Shown here: positions 1 through 7,489 of the stretch, one piece after another
Position numbering within the stretch: position 1 is the stretch's first letter
Layout of the letters: every line of letters starts with the position of its first letter
From: Thermoleophilia bacterium
Lineage (GTDB): Bacteria > Actinomycetota > Thermoleophilia > Miltoncostaeales > Miltoncostaeaceae
Assembly: GCA_017882545.1 (NCBI GenBank)
Contig: JADGPG010000104.1
Coordinates: forward strand, 1 to 48,578
Direction of reading: 5' to 3'
DNA length: 48,578 bases
Position numbers and translations under genes: made by a program
The notes under the pieces: model-generated
Databases searched by the model: none
The model's input: the letters and a program-made list of their open reading frames with translations, nothing else
What the model was told of the DNA's origin: nothing

Positions 1-238
1 ACTGCCCACTGCGAGGACCCTCATGGTGAGGCCGATCTCGGCCGCCGCGAGGATGCTTTGTCGATTCCGTGTCCAATCTTGTGTCGGCCACGCCGTCGAA
101 GCGCCCCGCCTGAGCGCGCTCCTCGGGGTGCTGCCGACGTCGGTAGGTGTTGAAATCGATGCAGTTGACGTCCGCGACGGTCTTGGCCTCACGACGCGTC
201 GCGAAGGCCTTGACGCCCAGCAGATCATCGAGCTTCAT
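1..238 (-). CDS. Possible partial coding fragment, unrecognised
   Basis: An open frame starts at an ATG at 238 and runs off the left edge without a stop (79 codons). A TAG lies in frame just upstream. It begins MKLDDLLGVKAFATRREAKT and has high G/C at third positions for about 50 codons. After that the composition degrades, and a shifted frame (reading ...RQSILAAAEIGLTMRVLAVGS to the edge) looks more coding. The true gene may therefore be frameshifted, or two genes may meet here. No Shine-Dalgarno is evident and I recognise no family. Confidence 0.25.
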   Translation of the reverse strand, partial: MKLDDLLGVKAFATRREAKTVADVNCIDFNTYRRRQHPEERAQAGRFDGVADTRLDTESTKHPRGGRDRPHHEGPRSGQ

Positions 239-398
239 GATGCGCGGGGCGCGCCGCCGTTCGTCCTACTGGATCGCAGCGACCAGGCAGAAATCCCGGC
301 GCGGCAGGCGCCTGTAGAGGTGTCACCCGGCGGCGCGCTCATCCTCATCAGCGAGCATCGATGCAACGAGAGGGTCTGTCGACGACCGACTCTCGCGC

Positions 399-629
399 TC
401 ATTCACCTTCCCAACGGTCCATACGGGAGCGCCTTCCGGCTGGCCCTGCCGCGCGCGACCCGAAATTGATGTCCGGCTGCAGAGCTGATCCAGGGTCGGT
501 CCTCATCGTCTCGCTGATCGGGGCGACCATGTGCTCCCCTACCCGCCGGTTTCCGCCGGTGATCAGGATCGACGCGTGGGTGACGACGGGCAGTCGGGCA
601 CGCGTTCCAGGAGCGTAGAGTCGGTGCCG
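399..629 (-). pseudogene. Possible decayed coding remnant, unrecognised
   Basis: A minus-strand frame is open between an in-frame TAA (630-632) and a TGA (399-401). Its middle reads ARLPVVTHASILITGGNRRV with very G/C-rich third positions, as expected for coding DNA here. There is no start codon before the coding-like part; the first ATG lies inside it, before VAPISETMRT. It may be the tail of a gene whose 5' part was lost or shifted. I cannot assign a family. Confidence 0.22.
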
Positions 630-651
630 TTACCAGCTCGCCGGAGGCCGA

Positions 652-927
652 ATGCCCGTCAAGCTCCATCGCTGCAAGCTCGAATGGCTGAAGACCGGAG
701 CGTGTTGGAAGGTCGAGAAGGCGCTGAAGGACATGAACATCGAGTACGAACTCGTCCCCGGACCTTCCCGGCCGAGCAGGCGCGAGGAGATCATCGCTCA
801 CACGGGTCAGAAGCTCTATCCGGCCATCGAGTTCGAGAGCGGAACTTGGTACCGCGAGGAGTCCAGGGACATGGCGAAGACGATCCGCGCCGGAACGCTG
901 ATGGAGCGTGCGACACCCGCTGCGTAG
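652..927 (+). CDS. Small glutaredoxin/GST-N-terminal-like protein
   Basis: 91 aa, the size of a lone thioredoxin-fold domain. The pattern fits a glutathione S-transferase N-terminal or glutaredoxin-like fold: an opening beta strand (VKLHRC), a helix carrying KTGACWKVEKALKDM, a second strand (IEYELV), then a region around YPAIEFESGTWYREES that resembles the cis-Pro-containing strand and ligand loop. There is no CxxC; a single Cys sits at the helix start (GACWK), so a monothiol or non-catalytic binding role is possible. The start ATG follows CGGAGG by a short spacer. Its 3' end overlaps a convergent minus-strand frame by about 110 nt. The call is from fold pattern only; the substrate is unknown. 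Confidence 0.65.
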   Translation: MPVKLHRCKLEWLKTGACWKVEKALKDMNIEYELVPGPSRPSRREEIIAHTGQKLYPAIEFESGTWYREESRDMAKTIRAGTLMERATPAA

Positions 928-1274
928 CGACCCGACGTGATCCATGCTCTCCGTCCTCGGTTTGGGTCTGGTTGGTCGACGGGCGGATGGAGGCAGAACT
1001 CGCCTGCGCCGGGATTCGGGGCTCGCCCGACGGACACCTCGCTCTCGACGGAACGGACGCCCGCGAGGATCGGCAACGGCCTGGACCTTCCGATCTGGAG
1101 CCGGAGGCTGAGCGACCCATCCCAGAGGATCTCCGGAACGGTAACGCGCACATTGATCGCGCAGGTGTGGTGACAGGCGCCGGCCAACGCGGCGATCGCC
1201 ATCGCGAAGGCCATCGAGCCGCCGATGACTCTCAGCAGGGCTCGGCGCAATGGCACGAGGCTGGACCTCGCCAT
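816..1274 (-). CDS. Putative secreted or lipoprotein-like protein, unknown function
   Basis: 152 aa. A near-ideal AGGAGG lies 7 nt before the ATG at 1274. The N-terminus is a classic export signal: arginines (MARSSLVPLRRALLRV), a hydrophobic stretch (SMAFAMAIAALAGA), then Cys in AGAC, which could be a lipobox of poor fit. The mature part has no motif I recognise and seems to lose coding character near its C-terminus, where it overlaps the plus-strand thioredoxin-fold gene. The real stop may be elsewhere if a frameshift is present. The ATG overlaps the TGA of the upstream frameshifted membrane gene (TGATG), suggesting coupled translation. Confidence 0.45.
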   Translation of the reverse strand: MARSSLVPLRRALLRVIGGSMAFAMAIAALAGACHHTCAINVRVTVPEILWDGSLSLRLQIGRSRPLPILAGVRSVESEVSVGRAPNPGAGEFCLHPPVDQPDPNRGRRAWITSGRYAAGVARSISVPARIVFAMSLDSSRYQVPLSNSMAG

Positions 1275-1502
1275 CAAGCAACCTCCTGCGGCCCGGTCCC
1301 CAGTCCCGCGCAGACGGCCGGCCCAACGAGGAACGTCCATCTGTGGAACGCGACGAGGACGATGGCGCTTGGGGATACCGGAGATGACGAGGATGATCTC
1401 GAACAACGCGCTGGCGGCGGCGTCCGTGCGGATCGCTTCCGCGGGCCGGGAGCACCCGTCCGACCCATCGCGACGGGATGTGATCCGTCGTCGGCGCCGC
1501 AC
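1272..1502 (-). pseudogene. Small membrane protein gene with apparent +1 base in a C run
   Basis: Two minus-strand frames join into one plausible membrane protein if a single C is removed from the CCCC run near 1373-1376. The upstream frame ends ...ASALFEIILVISGIP. The downstream frame continues SAIVLVAFHRWTFLVGPAVC and ends GLGTGPQEVA, with its stop overlapping the start of the secreted-protein gene. Third positions are G/C-rich on both sides of the junction. The start is probably the GTG at 1502 (RRRRRITSRR follows). Whether this is a real mutation or a sequencing error in a homopolymer cannot be told here. The family is unknown. Confidence 0.4.
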
Positions 1503-1614
1503 GCCCCGAGGTGTCGTCGTCGATGGACGTCACAGAACAGCGATCTTCACGCGATCTTAGTAACCCGTCCTCGGCCGCTCCCCGCCCGGGCCACCTCGAG
1601 CCTCGGCATCTCGC

Positions 1615-1669
1615 TGCGGACAACCTGCGAGATCACCCGCGAGGCGGTGCATCTCGCAGGTTGTCCGCA
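1615..1669. repeat. Perfect 19-bp inverted repeat (hairpin)
   Basis: The arm at 1615-1633 (TGCGGACAACCTGCGAGAT) is the exact reverse complement of 1651-1669, with a 17-nt loop that itself contains CACC/GGTG. No T tract follows on either side, so it is not a textbook intrinsic terminator. It lies between two divergently oriented transcription units and could be an operator, a structured RNA, or a remnant of a repeat element. Confidence 0.8.
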
Positions 1670-1819
1670 CGCGCACCGATGCGTGTGCGGCGTCGATCGC
1701 CGCACAACAGCCGGACCGCGCGCGCTGCCGATGAGCGCCGCGGCACGCTTGACCCTCCGGTGTTCCTTGCTACGGTCGTGCGCGTTGGTCGTTTCGGCGG
1801 CCCGGTCCAGGCCCCCATC

Positions 1820-1825
1820 AAGGAG
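1820..1825 (+). promoter_or_regulatory. Shine-Dalgarno that points to an ATC start
   Basis: AAGGAG followed by 8 nt and then ATC at 1834. The first canonical start in frame (TTG, 1906) is 80 nt away and has no Shine-Dalgarno of its own. Confidence 0.6.
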
Positions 1826-1833
1826 CCGCGTAG

Positions 1834-2985
1834 ATCCGATCCGATCGCGCCCGCATCACCCGGCGACACGCCGCACTGGTTGGCATTGCAAGTCTTGGCA
1901 TCGGGTTGATGGTTCCCGTGGCGACCCTCGGCCAGCCGTCGTCGCTGACGGGCGAGCGGGCCCAGATCGCCCAGCTGCAGAACCAACTCAACAGCATCAA
2001 CACGCAAGCCGAGGCCGCCACCAACAACTACGACGGCGCCATGTGGCGCCTCCAGAACGCCAAGCAGCAAATCGCGGCCAACACCGCCGCCATCTCGTCG
2101 AACACCACCCGGCTGGCCGCGTCAAAGGCGATGCTCGCCGCGCGCCTGCGCCAGGTCTACGCCAGCCCTCAGCCGGATGCGATCCAGGTCCTGCTGTCCA
2201 CGGGCAACATCACATCGGTGACCGACACCATGGACATGCTCCAGCACGTCGGCAAGCAGGACGCAGCCGCTGTCAGTGGCGTCCGCAGTAGCCTCACGCA
2301 CCTCACCCAGGCCCGCGCCGGGCTGCTGACCGCTGAGACGTCGGCCAAGACCCAAGTCGCCGCCGCCCGCGTTCAGCGCGCGACGGTGGTCGCCCTGCTG
2401 GGTACGCAGCAACAGGTGCTCAGTCACGCCCAAGCCGGGCTCCGGTCCGCCATCGCCTCCCAGGCGGCGGCCGAGGCCCGGACCGCTGCGCTCCAGCGCC
2501 GACAGGTCGTCACTTCCCAGGATGCGCAGCCTGTGGCAGGGGTCTCCGTGAGCGCGTCGTCGGGGAGTTCGGGTTCGCACTCCTCGGGCGGCGGGACCTC
2601 AGGCGGATCGGGATCTGGAACGACCATTCCGTCCGGTGCGGGCAATGCCGCCGCCGTTGGTGTTGCCGAGCGGTATCTCGGCGTCCCGTACGCGTGGGGC
2701 GGCGCCTCACCGTCCGGCTTCGACTGCTCGGGGCTCATGTACTACGCCTACAAGCAGATCGGCAAGTACGTCCCGCACTACACCGTGGCAGAGTGGAATG
2801 CGTTTCCGCACGTCCCGCTGAATCAACTGCAGCCCGGCGACCTCGTGTTCTTCGGCGGGGAGAGCCACGTCGGAATGTACATCGGCGGCGGCCGCATGAT
2901 CCACGCGCCGCACACCGGAACGGTGGTTCAGATCACCGCCCTGTCGGCGATGGGCGCTGCTCCCGACGGAGCCGTCAGGCCGTAG
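1834..2985 (+). CDS. NlpC/P60 cell-wall endopeptidase with coiled-coil N-terminus
   Basis: Secreted peptidoglycan hydrolase expected to cut stem-peptide bonds. From the proposed ATC start the protein is 383 aa: a signal peptide (basic RSDRARITRRH, then a hydrophobic AALVGIASLGIGLMVPVA), a long alpha-helical coiled-coil region (about 35-220) rich in Gln/Ala as in CwlO/RipA-type hydrolases, a Ser/Gly linker (about 230-265), and a C-terminal NlpC/P60 domain. Catalytic residues are visible: Cys298 in FDCSG, His345 in SHVGMYIGGG, and a third polar residue, His357, in MIHAPH. An in-frame TAG at 1831 precludes an earlier start. Starting at TTG 1906 or ATG 1909 would leave no n-region and most of the hydrophobic core missing. 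The family call is firm; the start codon is inferred. Confidence 0.9.
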   Translation: MRSDRARITRRHAALVGIASLGIGLMVPVATLGQPSSLTGERAQIAQLQNQLNSINTQAEAATNNYDGAMWRLQNAKQQIAANTAAISSNTTRLAASKAMLAARLRQVYASPQPDAIQVLLSTGNITSVTDTMDMLQHVGKQDAAAVSGVRSSLTHLTQARAGLLTAETSAKTQVAAARVQRATVVALLGTQQQVLSHAQAGLRSAIASQAAAEARTAALQRRQVVTSQDAQPVAGVSVSASSGSSGSHSSGGGTSGGSGSGTTIPSGAGNAAAVGVAERYLGVPYAWGGASPSGFDCSGLMYYAYKQIGKYVPHYTVAEWNAFPHVPLNQLQPGDLVFFGGESHVGMYIGGGRMIHAPHTGTVVQITALSAMGAAPDGAVRP

Positions 2986-3090
2986 CCCCGCTCGACGTCC
3001 TGACCGATGTCTCGGATCTGCCGTTCGACCCACGCGGTGTTCCCACCTGAGTGCATGTCCGCATCCAGCGGCCGAACTGCGCACGCACGC

Positions 3091-3768
3091 TCACGTGCCG
3101 AGCCCGCCAATGGCATCGCCGATCAGCACGGTGCCGAACACCACGCACAGGACGGTCATGATCGCGGCGTTGTGGCGGATCATCCACGACTTGATCTCCT
3201 CCAGGACCGTGCGCGCGCCGGTCCCCAGCACGACGTAGATGACGACCGGCCCGGCGATCCCGATGCTGGCGATCCCGACGTAGATCCCAAGCGCGAGGGC
3301 GGCCTGTCCGGCCCCGACGCCGGACTCGGCGATCAGCGACGCCGCCCCGACGGTCAGCAGCAGGTTCTTGGGCTTGACCCCAGAGAACACTGCCCCGAGC
3401 GCGAGCGCCCGTCCTGCAGTGAATGCATCGACCGCATCCATCCATTTCGGTGTGTCCGGCTCGTCGTCGCCACGGGGCCGCGCTCGCCACTGCTGGACGG
3501 CGACCGCGAGCAACGCAAGCCCCACGACGAGCTGGAGGGTGCCCACCCAGGTCGCCGGGCCGTCCGCCGACGACGCGCCCGCCGGCTCCACGACGAGGAG
3601 CACGACCGTAGCGACCGCCGCCAGCCCAAGCAGCCAGCCGACCAGAAATGCCGGCCCGGTGACCCCGCCGCGCGGCGTGACCAGCAGCAGGATCACCGTG
3701 ATGACCGCCAACGGACTGATCGCCACGCCAACCGCAAGCGGCAGCGTACCTCCGATTGCGATGCCCAT
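3091..3768 (-). CDS. GAP-family integral membrane protein
   Basis: 225 aa, about six membrane segments. It opens MGIAIGGTLPLAVGVAISPL, which matches the GAP/Sap family of actinobacteria (named for glycopeptidolipid and sulfolipid addressing in mycobacteria). LysE-type exporters have a related layout and are the alternative. A mid-protein cytoplasmic loop is charged (RARPRGDDEPDTPKW), and the motif GVKPKNLLL follows it. The start ATG is preceded by GCAGG. It stands alone, convergent with the NlpC/P60 gene. The substrate cannot be read from sequence; a lipid or small-molecule export role is family knowledge only. Confidence 0.7.
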   Translation of the reverse strand: MGIAIGGTLPLAVGVAISPLAVITVILLLVTPRGGVTGPAFLVGWLLGLAAVATVVLLVVEPAGASSADGPATWVGTLQLVVGLALLAVAVQQWRARPRGDDEPDTPKWMDAVDAFTAGRALALGAVFSGVKPKNLLLTVGAASLIAESGVGAGQAALALGIYVGIASIGIAGPVVIYVVLGTGARTVLEEIKSWMIRHNAAIMTVLCVVFGTVLIGDAIGGLGT

Positions 3769-3838
3769 GAGACCTGCTTCCCGATCGGTTGCCCCGCGAT
3801 CCGCCGGGAGAGTACTGCAGCGGCACGGCGGCCGGACG

Positions 3839-4837
3839 TCAGCCGCCGATCATGCTCATCGGACGGCCCTCGTACGTCCATCCCGGGGTCCCGATCCCAT
3901 GCCCGGGACCCTTGGCGGCAACGTTCGCGAGGATGAGTTCAATGAGTTCGTCGTCGCCCGCACCGCCCCGCAGCGGTCCGAGCAGATCGGTCTCCTCGGT
4001 GGCGAACAGGCAGGAGCGCAGGCGACCGTCGGCCGTCAGCCGGAGCCGGTCGCACATCGCACAGAATGGCTCGGTGACCGAGCTGACGAACTCGATCTCT
4101 CCGGCCCCGTCCACGAATCGCCAGCGGCGCCCCGGTGCGGACGGCCGCGAGCGCGAAAGCTCGCGCAGTGGCCACACGGCGGAGATCATCCGGCGCAGCT
4201 CGTCACCCGGGATCACCTGATCGGCGTTCCACTCCCGTCCGGCGTCGAGCGGCATCGCTTCAATGAACCGGACAACGTACGGGCGTGCGCGGGCAAGACC
4301 TGCCAGCGGAAGTACGTCATCCTCGCCGACCCCCCGCAGCACCACAGCGTTGACCTTCACGGGCCCGAGGGTGGGATGGCGTTCGCATGCCGCCAGGCCC
4401 TCGAGAGCCCGCGCGAGGTCGTCCCTCCGTGTGATCGCCGCGAACCGTACGGGGTCGAGGCTGTCGATGCTGACGTTGAGCCGGTCGAGCCCGGCATCGA
4501 CCAGCGCATCGATGTGCCGGGCCAGCAAGACGCCATTGGTCGTCATGCTGATCTCGCGGATCCCTGTAACTCCCCGCAGGCGCTCGAGGATCACCGCAAT
4601 GTCGGGGCGCACAAGCGGCTCGCCTCCCGTGACCCGGATGTCCTGCACGCCGAGACGGGCGAGCACCGCGACGAGCCGAATCATCTCGTCGGCGGTGGCA
4701 ATCGCGAGGCCCGGCAGCCACCGCATGCCCTCGGCCGGCATGCAGTACCGGCATCGGAGGTTGCAGCGGTCGGTGACCGACAGGCGCAGCGAGCGGTGGA
4801 TGCGGCCGAACCGGTCGGCCAGGGCGGGGGTGCTCAC
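3839..4837 (-). CDS. moaA: GTP 3',8-cyclase MoaA (molybdenum cofactor biosynthesis)
   Basis: Radical-SAM enzyme that, with MoaC, turns GTP into cyclic pyranopterin monophosphate, the first step of molybdopterin synthesis. The N-terminal cluster motif CNLRCRYC is present, followed by GGEPL. The C-terminal domain carries the second 4Fe-4S site (CAMCDRLRLTADGRLRSC), and the protein ends in the characteristic Gly-Gly. From the GTG at 4837 (STPALADRFGRIHRSLRLS follows) the length is 332 aa, normal for the family; the longer open frame upstream looks non-homologous. No other moa gene is in the window, but a molybdate ABC transporter lies 4 kb away. Confidence 0.95.
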   Translation of the reverse strand: MSTPALADRFGRIHRSLRLSVTDRCNLRCRYCMPAEGMRWLPGLAIATADEMIRLVAVLARLGVQDIRVTGGEPLVRPDIAVILERLRGVTGIREISMTTNGVLLARHIDALVDAGLDRLNVSIDSLDPVRFAAITRRDDLARALEGLAACERHPTLGPVKVNAVVLRGVGEDDVLPLAGLARARPYVVRFIEAMPLDAGREWNADQVIPGDELRRMISAVWPLRELSRSRPSAPGRRWRFVDGAGEIEFVSSVTEPFCAMCDRLRLTADGRLRSCLFATEETDLLGPLRGGAGDDELIELILANVAAKGPGHGIGTPGWTYEGRPMSMIGG

Positions 4838-5006
4838 ACACGTAGGTTTGCGCAGCCGGGTCGGGAGGGCAACGGGCTCCGGTCGATGTTCGGCAACTGA
4901 CGACTCCGCATGCGATTCTCCGGGGAGATCGATCGGACCCTCGATGGCCCCCGCAGCGAGGCGATTCACGGACGATCGCCGCACATATCCCTGGCCCGGA
5001 GGACCG

Positions 5007-5411
5007 ATGCTGCCGATCACCGTCGACGACGTCCGCCTGTTCGCCCACGTTCTGGGCGCGACGATCTGGGTCGGAGGTCAATTGATCTTCTCGACGCTCG
5101 TCCCAACCTTGCGCCGTCTCGGGCCGGACGTGTTGCGCCCGGTCGCGCGCCAGCTGACGCGGCTGCTGTGGATCGGCTTCGCCGTGCTGATCGTCACGGG
5201 ACTTTGGAATGTGGTCGCCGTCGACCTGGCGCGCCAGTCCTCGGCGTACCGCGCCACCCTGATGGTCAAGCTCGCGGTCGTCGCGCTCTCGGGGGGTGCG
5301 GCGTTCATCCATACGCGGGTCGCCGAGCCCCGCGCGAAGGCCGTGTGGGGCGCGACGTCGGGGATGACCGCGCTTCTGGCGTTGTTGCTGGGGGTGGTGT
5401 TGGCCGGATAG
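5007..5411 (+). CDS. CopD-like small integral membrane protein
   Basis: 134 aa with four predicted membrane helices: LFAHVLGATIWVGGQLIFST, then LLWIGFAVLIVTGLWNVVAV, LMVKLAVVALSGGAAFIHTR and MTALLALLLGVVLA. His in the first helix (FAHVLGATIWVGG) and His near the third are typical of the CopD/DUF2269-like fold, which may bind haem or copper. GGAGG lies just before the ATG. It is divergent from moaA. The function is unproven: copper resistance or an electron-transfer b-type subunit are both possible. Confidence 0.7.
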   Translation: MLPITVDDVRLFAHVLGATIWVGGQLIFSTLVPTLRRLGPDVLRPVARQLTRLLWIGFAVLIVTGLWNVVAVDLARQSSAYRATLMVKLAVVALSGGAAFIHTRVAEPRAKAVWGATSGMTALLALLLGVVLAG

Positions 5412-5494
5412 GGGACCACTGTTCGGCCCCTGGAGGAGTCTCGACGCCATCCGTACGCCGTTGGTGCGTGCGTTGCGCGGTGCGCTATGTGGCG

Positions 5495-5917
5495 ATGGGG
5501 ATGGGAACCGGATCCTGGGTGCTCGTCCAGCCGGCCCGCGGTTACTATCCCGGCGGCACGTGGCCGGTCCCGCACGTCCAGATCCTGCTCGTCGGCTTTC
5601 TGCTGCTAGTGATCATCGTGGGCGTGGCCCACTCCCACTGGATGTTTCCCCGCCCCCAGGACGCGCGCCCCGGCACGGTGGGTCGTGGGTCGTGTGCGGC
5701 TCCGTCAACGCCGGCCTCGTGCTGAGCGGTCTCGCTCAACCGCTCCGTTGACAACGGCCGGGACAAGCCCTGGACCCTGCCGTTGGAGATCGCAGCCGTG
5801 GTCCCAACGCTCGGGGTGGCCGTGCATGGCGGCAGCGTCCTGCCACGGGTGTCGGCCGCGACCAACACGGAACGCGCCGGGCAATTGCGCGATCGGGCGG
5901 CGGGGCCCGGCGCCTAG
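5495..5917 (+). pseudogene. Frameshifted small membrane protein gene
   Basis: Three successive plus-strand frames each carry coding-like sequence. The first reads MGMGTGSWVLVQPARGYYPG and a clear membrane segment (ILLVGFLLLVIIVGVAHSHW). A second frame then continues GSWVVCGSVNAGLVLSGLAQ, and a third reads DKPWTLPLEIAAVVPTLGVA and ends at the TAG at 5915. Together they would make a protein of about 140 aa with three hydrophobic segments, so the gene is probably broken by two frameshifts, or is misread here. It follows the CopD-like gene and may once have been its partner. The 3' end meets the MarR gene tail to tail. Confidence 0.35.
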
Positions 5918-6444
5918 CCCTCGGCCAGCAGCCGCCCGAACACCTGCGCCAGGGTCGCAGTCTCATTGGGGGAGAGCCGGTCGGCGAATGCGCCGGACAC
6001 CACCTCGAACAGGGCGTGCTGGGCGGATGTCGTGCGCGAGATCCCTGCGTCGGTCAGGGTGACGTTCGAAGCCCGCCCGTCACTCGGGCACTGGGTCCGT
6101 TGCACGACCCCGCGCTCCTCGAGGAGATCGATCACCCGGGAAACTCGGCTCACGCTCAACCCCATGGCCTCGGCGAGGGCCGACTGCCTCAGCGTGCGGC
6201 GGTCGGCGCAGCGGAGTCGACCCATCATGCCGAGCATGCTGACGCTGAGGTCGTAGTCCTGCATGAGCATGTCCTCGGCGCGACGCCGCAATCTGCGTCC
6301 AAGCTCGAGCATGCCCTCCCACGCCAACGCCTGATCCGCATCCCACGACACGGCCGCGTCGTCGCCCATCATGTGCAGGGCGCGGGCGCGGATCCGCTCG
6401 CTCTCGGTCTGGGTCGGCGGCGGCGGGGTGCTCGTGTCGCTCAC
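5914..6444 (-). CDS. MarR-family transcriptional regulator
   Basis: 176 aa winged-helix repressor. The helix-turn-helix and wing are visible: TLRQSALAEAMGLSVSRVSR for recognition, then VIDLLEERGVVQR and the wing with DGRASNVTLTDAG, the conserved D-R-R-like MarR wing. N- and C-terminal helices supply dimerisation. It starts with GTG at 6444, overlapping the stop of the glyoxalase/dioxygenase gene by 4 nt, so the two form one operon. It probably controls that operon through the palindromes at 7446-7489. The ligand may be the dioxygenase substrate or a related phenolic; that is inference. Confidence 0.9.
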   Translation of the reverse strand: MSDTSTPPPPTQTESERIRARALHMMGDDAAVSWDADQALAWEGMLELGRRLRRRAEDMLMQDYDLSVSMLGMMGRLRCADRRTLRQSALAEAMGLSVSRVSRVIDLLEERGVVQRTQCPSDGRASNVTLTDAGISRTTSAQHALFEVVSGAFADRLSPNETATLAQVFGRLLAEG

Positions 6445-7382
6445 AACGCCGACGCTAGCACCGGCGCGCGCACGATGATGGGATTGCCCGCGGGGTCCGC
6501 GAATCGAAGGCCCTCGGGGGCGAGGTCATACTGCACCCCGGCCGCGATCAGGCGGGCGGTCAGTGCCTTGAACTCCGGCATGTCCGCGACCGTGAGCTCA
6601 ACGTGCCGCATGCCCGCCGTTCCGGTCGCCGCTTGCCGCGCCTGCGGCCCATGCCAGTCATTGAGGGCGATCCGGTGCGGGAACGGCCCGCCGGCGCTCA
6701 GGTCGGCCATACCGTACGGCCGCATCACGGCATGCTCGGTGAACCCAACCACGTCGCGGTAGAAGGCCACCGCGTCGTCGAGGTCCTGCACGTGCAGGTG
6801 AACGTGCCCGACGAAGGTGCCCGACGGCATTGCGACCATCGGATCACCGTCCCCGAGCGGCACGAGCGCTGCCTCGACATCGAGCGCCTCGGTCGCCTGG
6901 CGTCGGTGTCCGTCGGCGTCGTACATCACGACCCCGACCGGCGAGATTTCGATCGACCGGAACCGCTCGGGCGTCTCGAGCGTGAGCTCGAGCATGATCC
7001 CGTCGGGGTCGTGTAGGTAGGTCGCCTTCGAGAAGATGTGATCGGTCGGCGACTGCGGCATCCGGGCGACGATCAGTCGCGCCAGCACCGTTGCGAAGGC
7101 TGCAGCGTCCGGCAGGTGGACCGCGACGTGGTAGAGCCCGGCATGCCCGCGCCCCGCCGTCCGGACCGCCCCCTCGTGAAGGACGATCAACGGACGGCCG
7201 TCCACGCCGAGGCCGACCCCATCACCGGTGATCTGGGCGGCCCGTAGCCCAATCAGATCGCGCCAGAACGCGATGGATCGGTCGAGATCCGTGACGTCGA
7301 GGTGAACGGCGCCGTACCCGATGGAATCACCGGGACGGGTCGTGTCGTGCGTTGTGCTCAGCGGCTGTGGCGTGGTGGTCAC
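6441..7382 (-). CDS. VOC-superfamily protein (glyoxalase / extradiol dioxygenase type)
   Basis: 313 aa with two vicinal-oxygen-chelate modules. Module one begins GYGAVHLDVTDLDRSIAFWR (about residue 22) and includes GLYHVAVHL; module two begins GHVHLHVQDLDDAVAFYRDV (about 195) and includes MRHVELTVADM. His at the start of module two and His in MRHVEL are likely metal ligands, with a Glu expected near the end. The layout resembles CatE-like catechol 2,3-dioxygenases of Bacillus and actinobacteria. GAGG precedes the GTG start by 5 nt. It shares an operon with marR, a common pairing for quinone or catechol detoxification. Ring-cleavage activity is inferred from family membership. Confidence 0.85.
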   Translation of the reverse strand: MTTTPQPLSTTHDTTRPGDSIGYGAVHLDVTDLDRSIAFWRDLIGLRAAQITGDGVGLGVDGRPLIVLHEGAVRTAGRGHAGLYHVAVHLPDAAAFATVLARLIVARMPQSPTDHIFSKATYLHDPDGIMLELTLETPERFRSIEISPVGVVMYDADGHRRQATEALDVEAALVPLGDGDPMVAMPSGTFVGHVHLHVQDLDDAVAFYRDVVGFTEHAVMRPYGMADLSAGGPFPHRIALNDWHGPQARQAATGTAGMRHVELTVADMPEFKALTARLIAAGVQYDLAPEGLRFADPAGNPIIVRAPVLASAL

Positions 7383-7445
7383 GGTATCCTCGTCGGCCTG
7401 CGGTCGGCGCCGGCATCGTCTACGTGGGGGTCTTGGTGCAAAATC

Positions 7446-7489
7446 ATTGCTAGCGCAATTAAATCACCTGGTAGTTGTGCGCGCAACTA
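7446..7489 (-). promoter_or_regulatory. Two palindromes, candidate MarR operators
   Basis: Site one is ATTGC-TAGC-GCAAT (7446-7459). Site two is TAGTTG-TGCGCG-CAACTA (7472-7489). Both have the TTG...CAA form common for MarR-type operators; their centres are 28 nt apart, and they lie 60-110 nt upstream of the VOC-marR operon start. Site two touches the last codon of modC. The binding protein is inferred from position. Confidence 0.55.

Larger units (their letters stand above)
1503..1833. other. Intergenic region upstream of the NlpC/P60 gene
   Basis: About 330 nt without a convincing gene. It holds the perfect 19-bp inverted repeat at 1615-1669 and the Shine-Dalgarno of the downstream endopeptidase. 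Open frames crossing it are arginine/proline-rich and look like shadows. Confidence 0.5.

Noticed and set aside
403-1623. Long minus-strand open frame of about 400 codons
   Set aside because: Very arginine/proline/serine-rich, crosses the plus-strand thioredoxin-fold gene, and has no family pattern; a shadow caused by high G+C.
531-2291. Long plus-strand open frame of about 586 codons
   Set aside because: Low-complexity Arg/His/Pro composition and runs through the signal peptide region of the NlpC/P60 gene in another frame.
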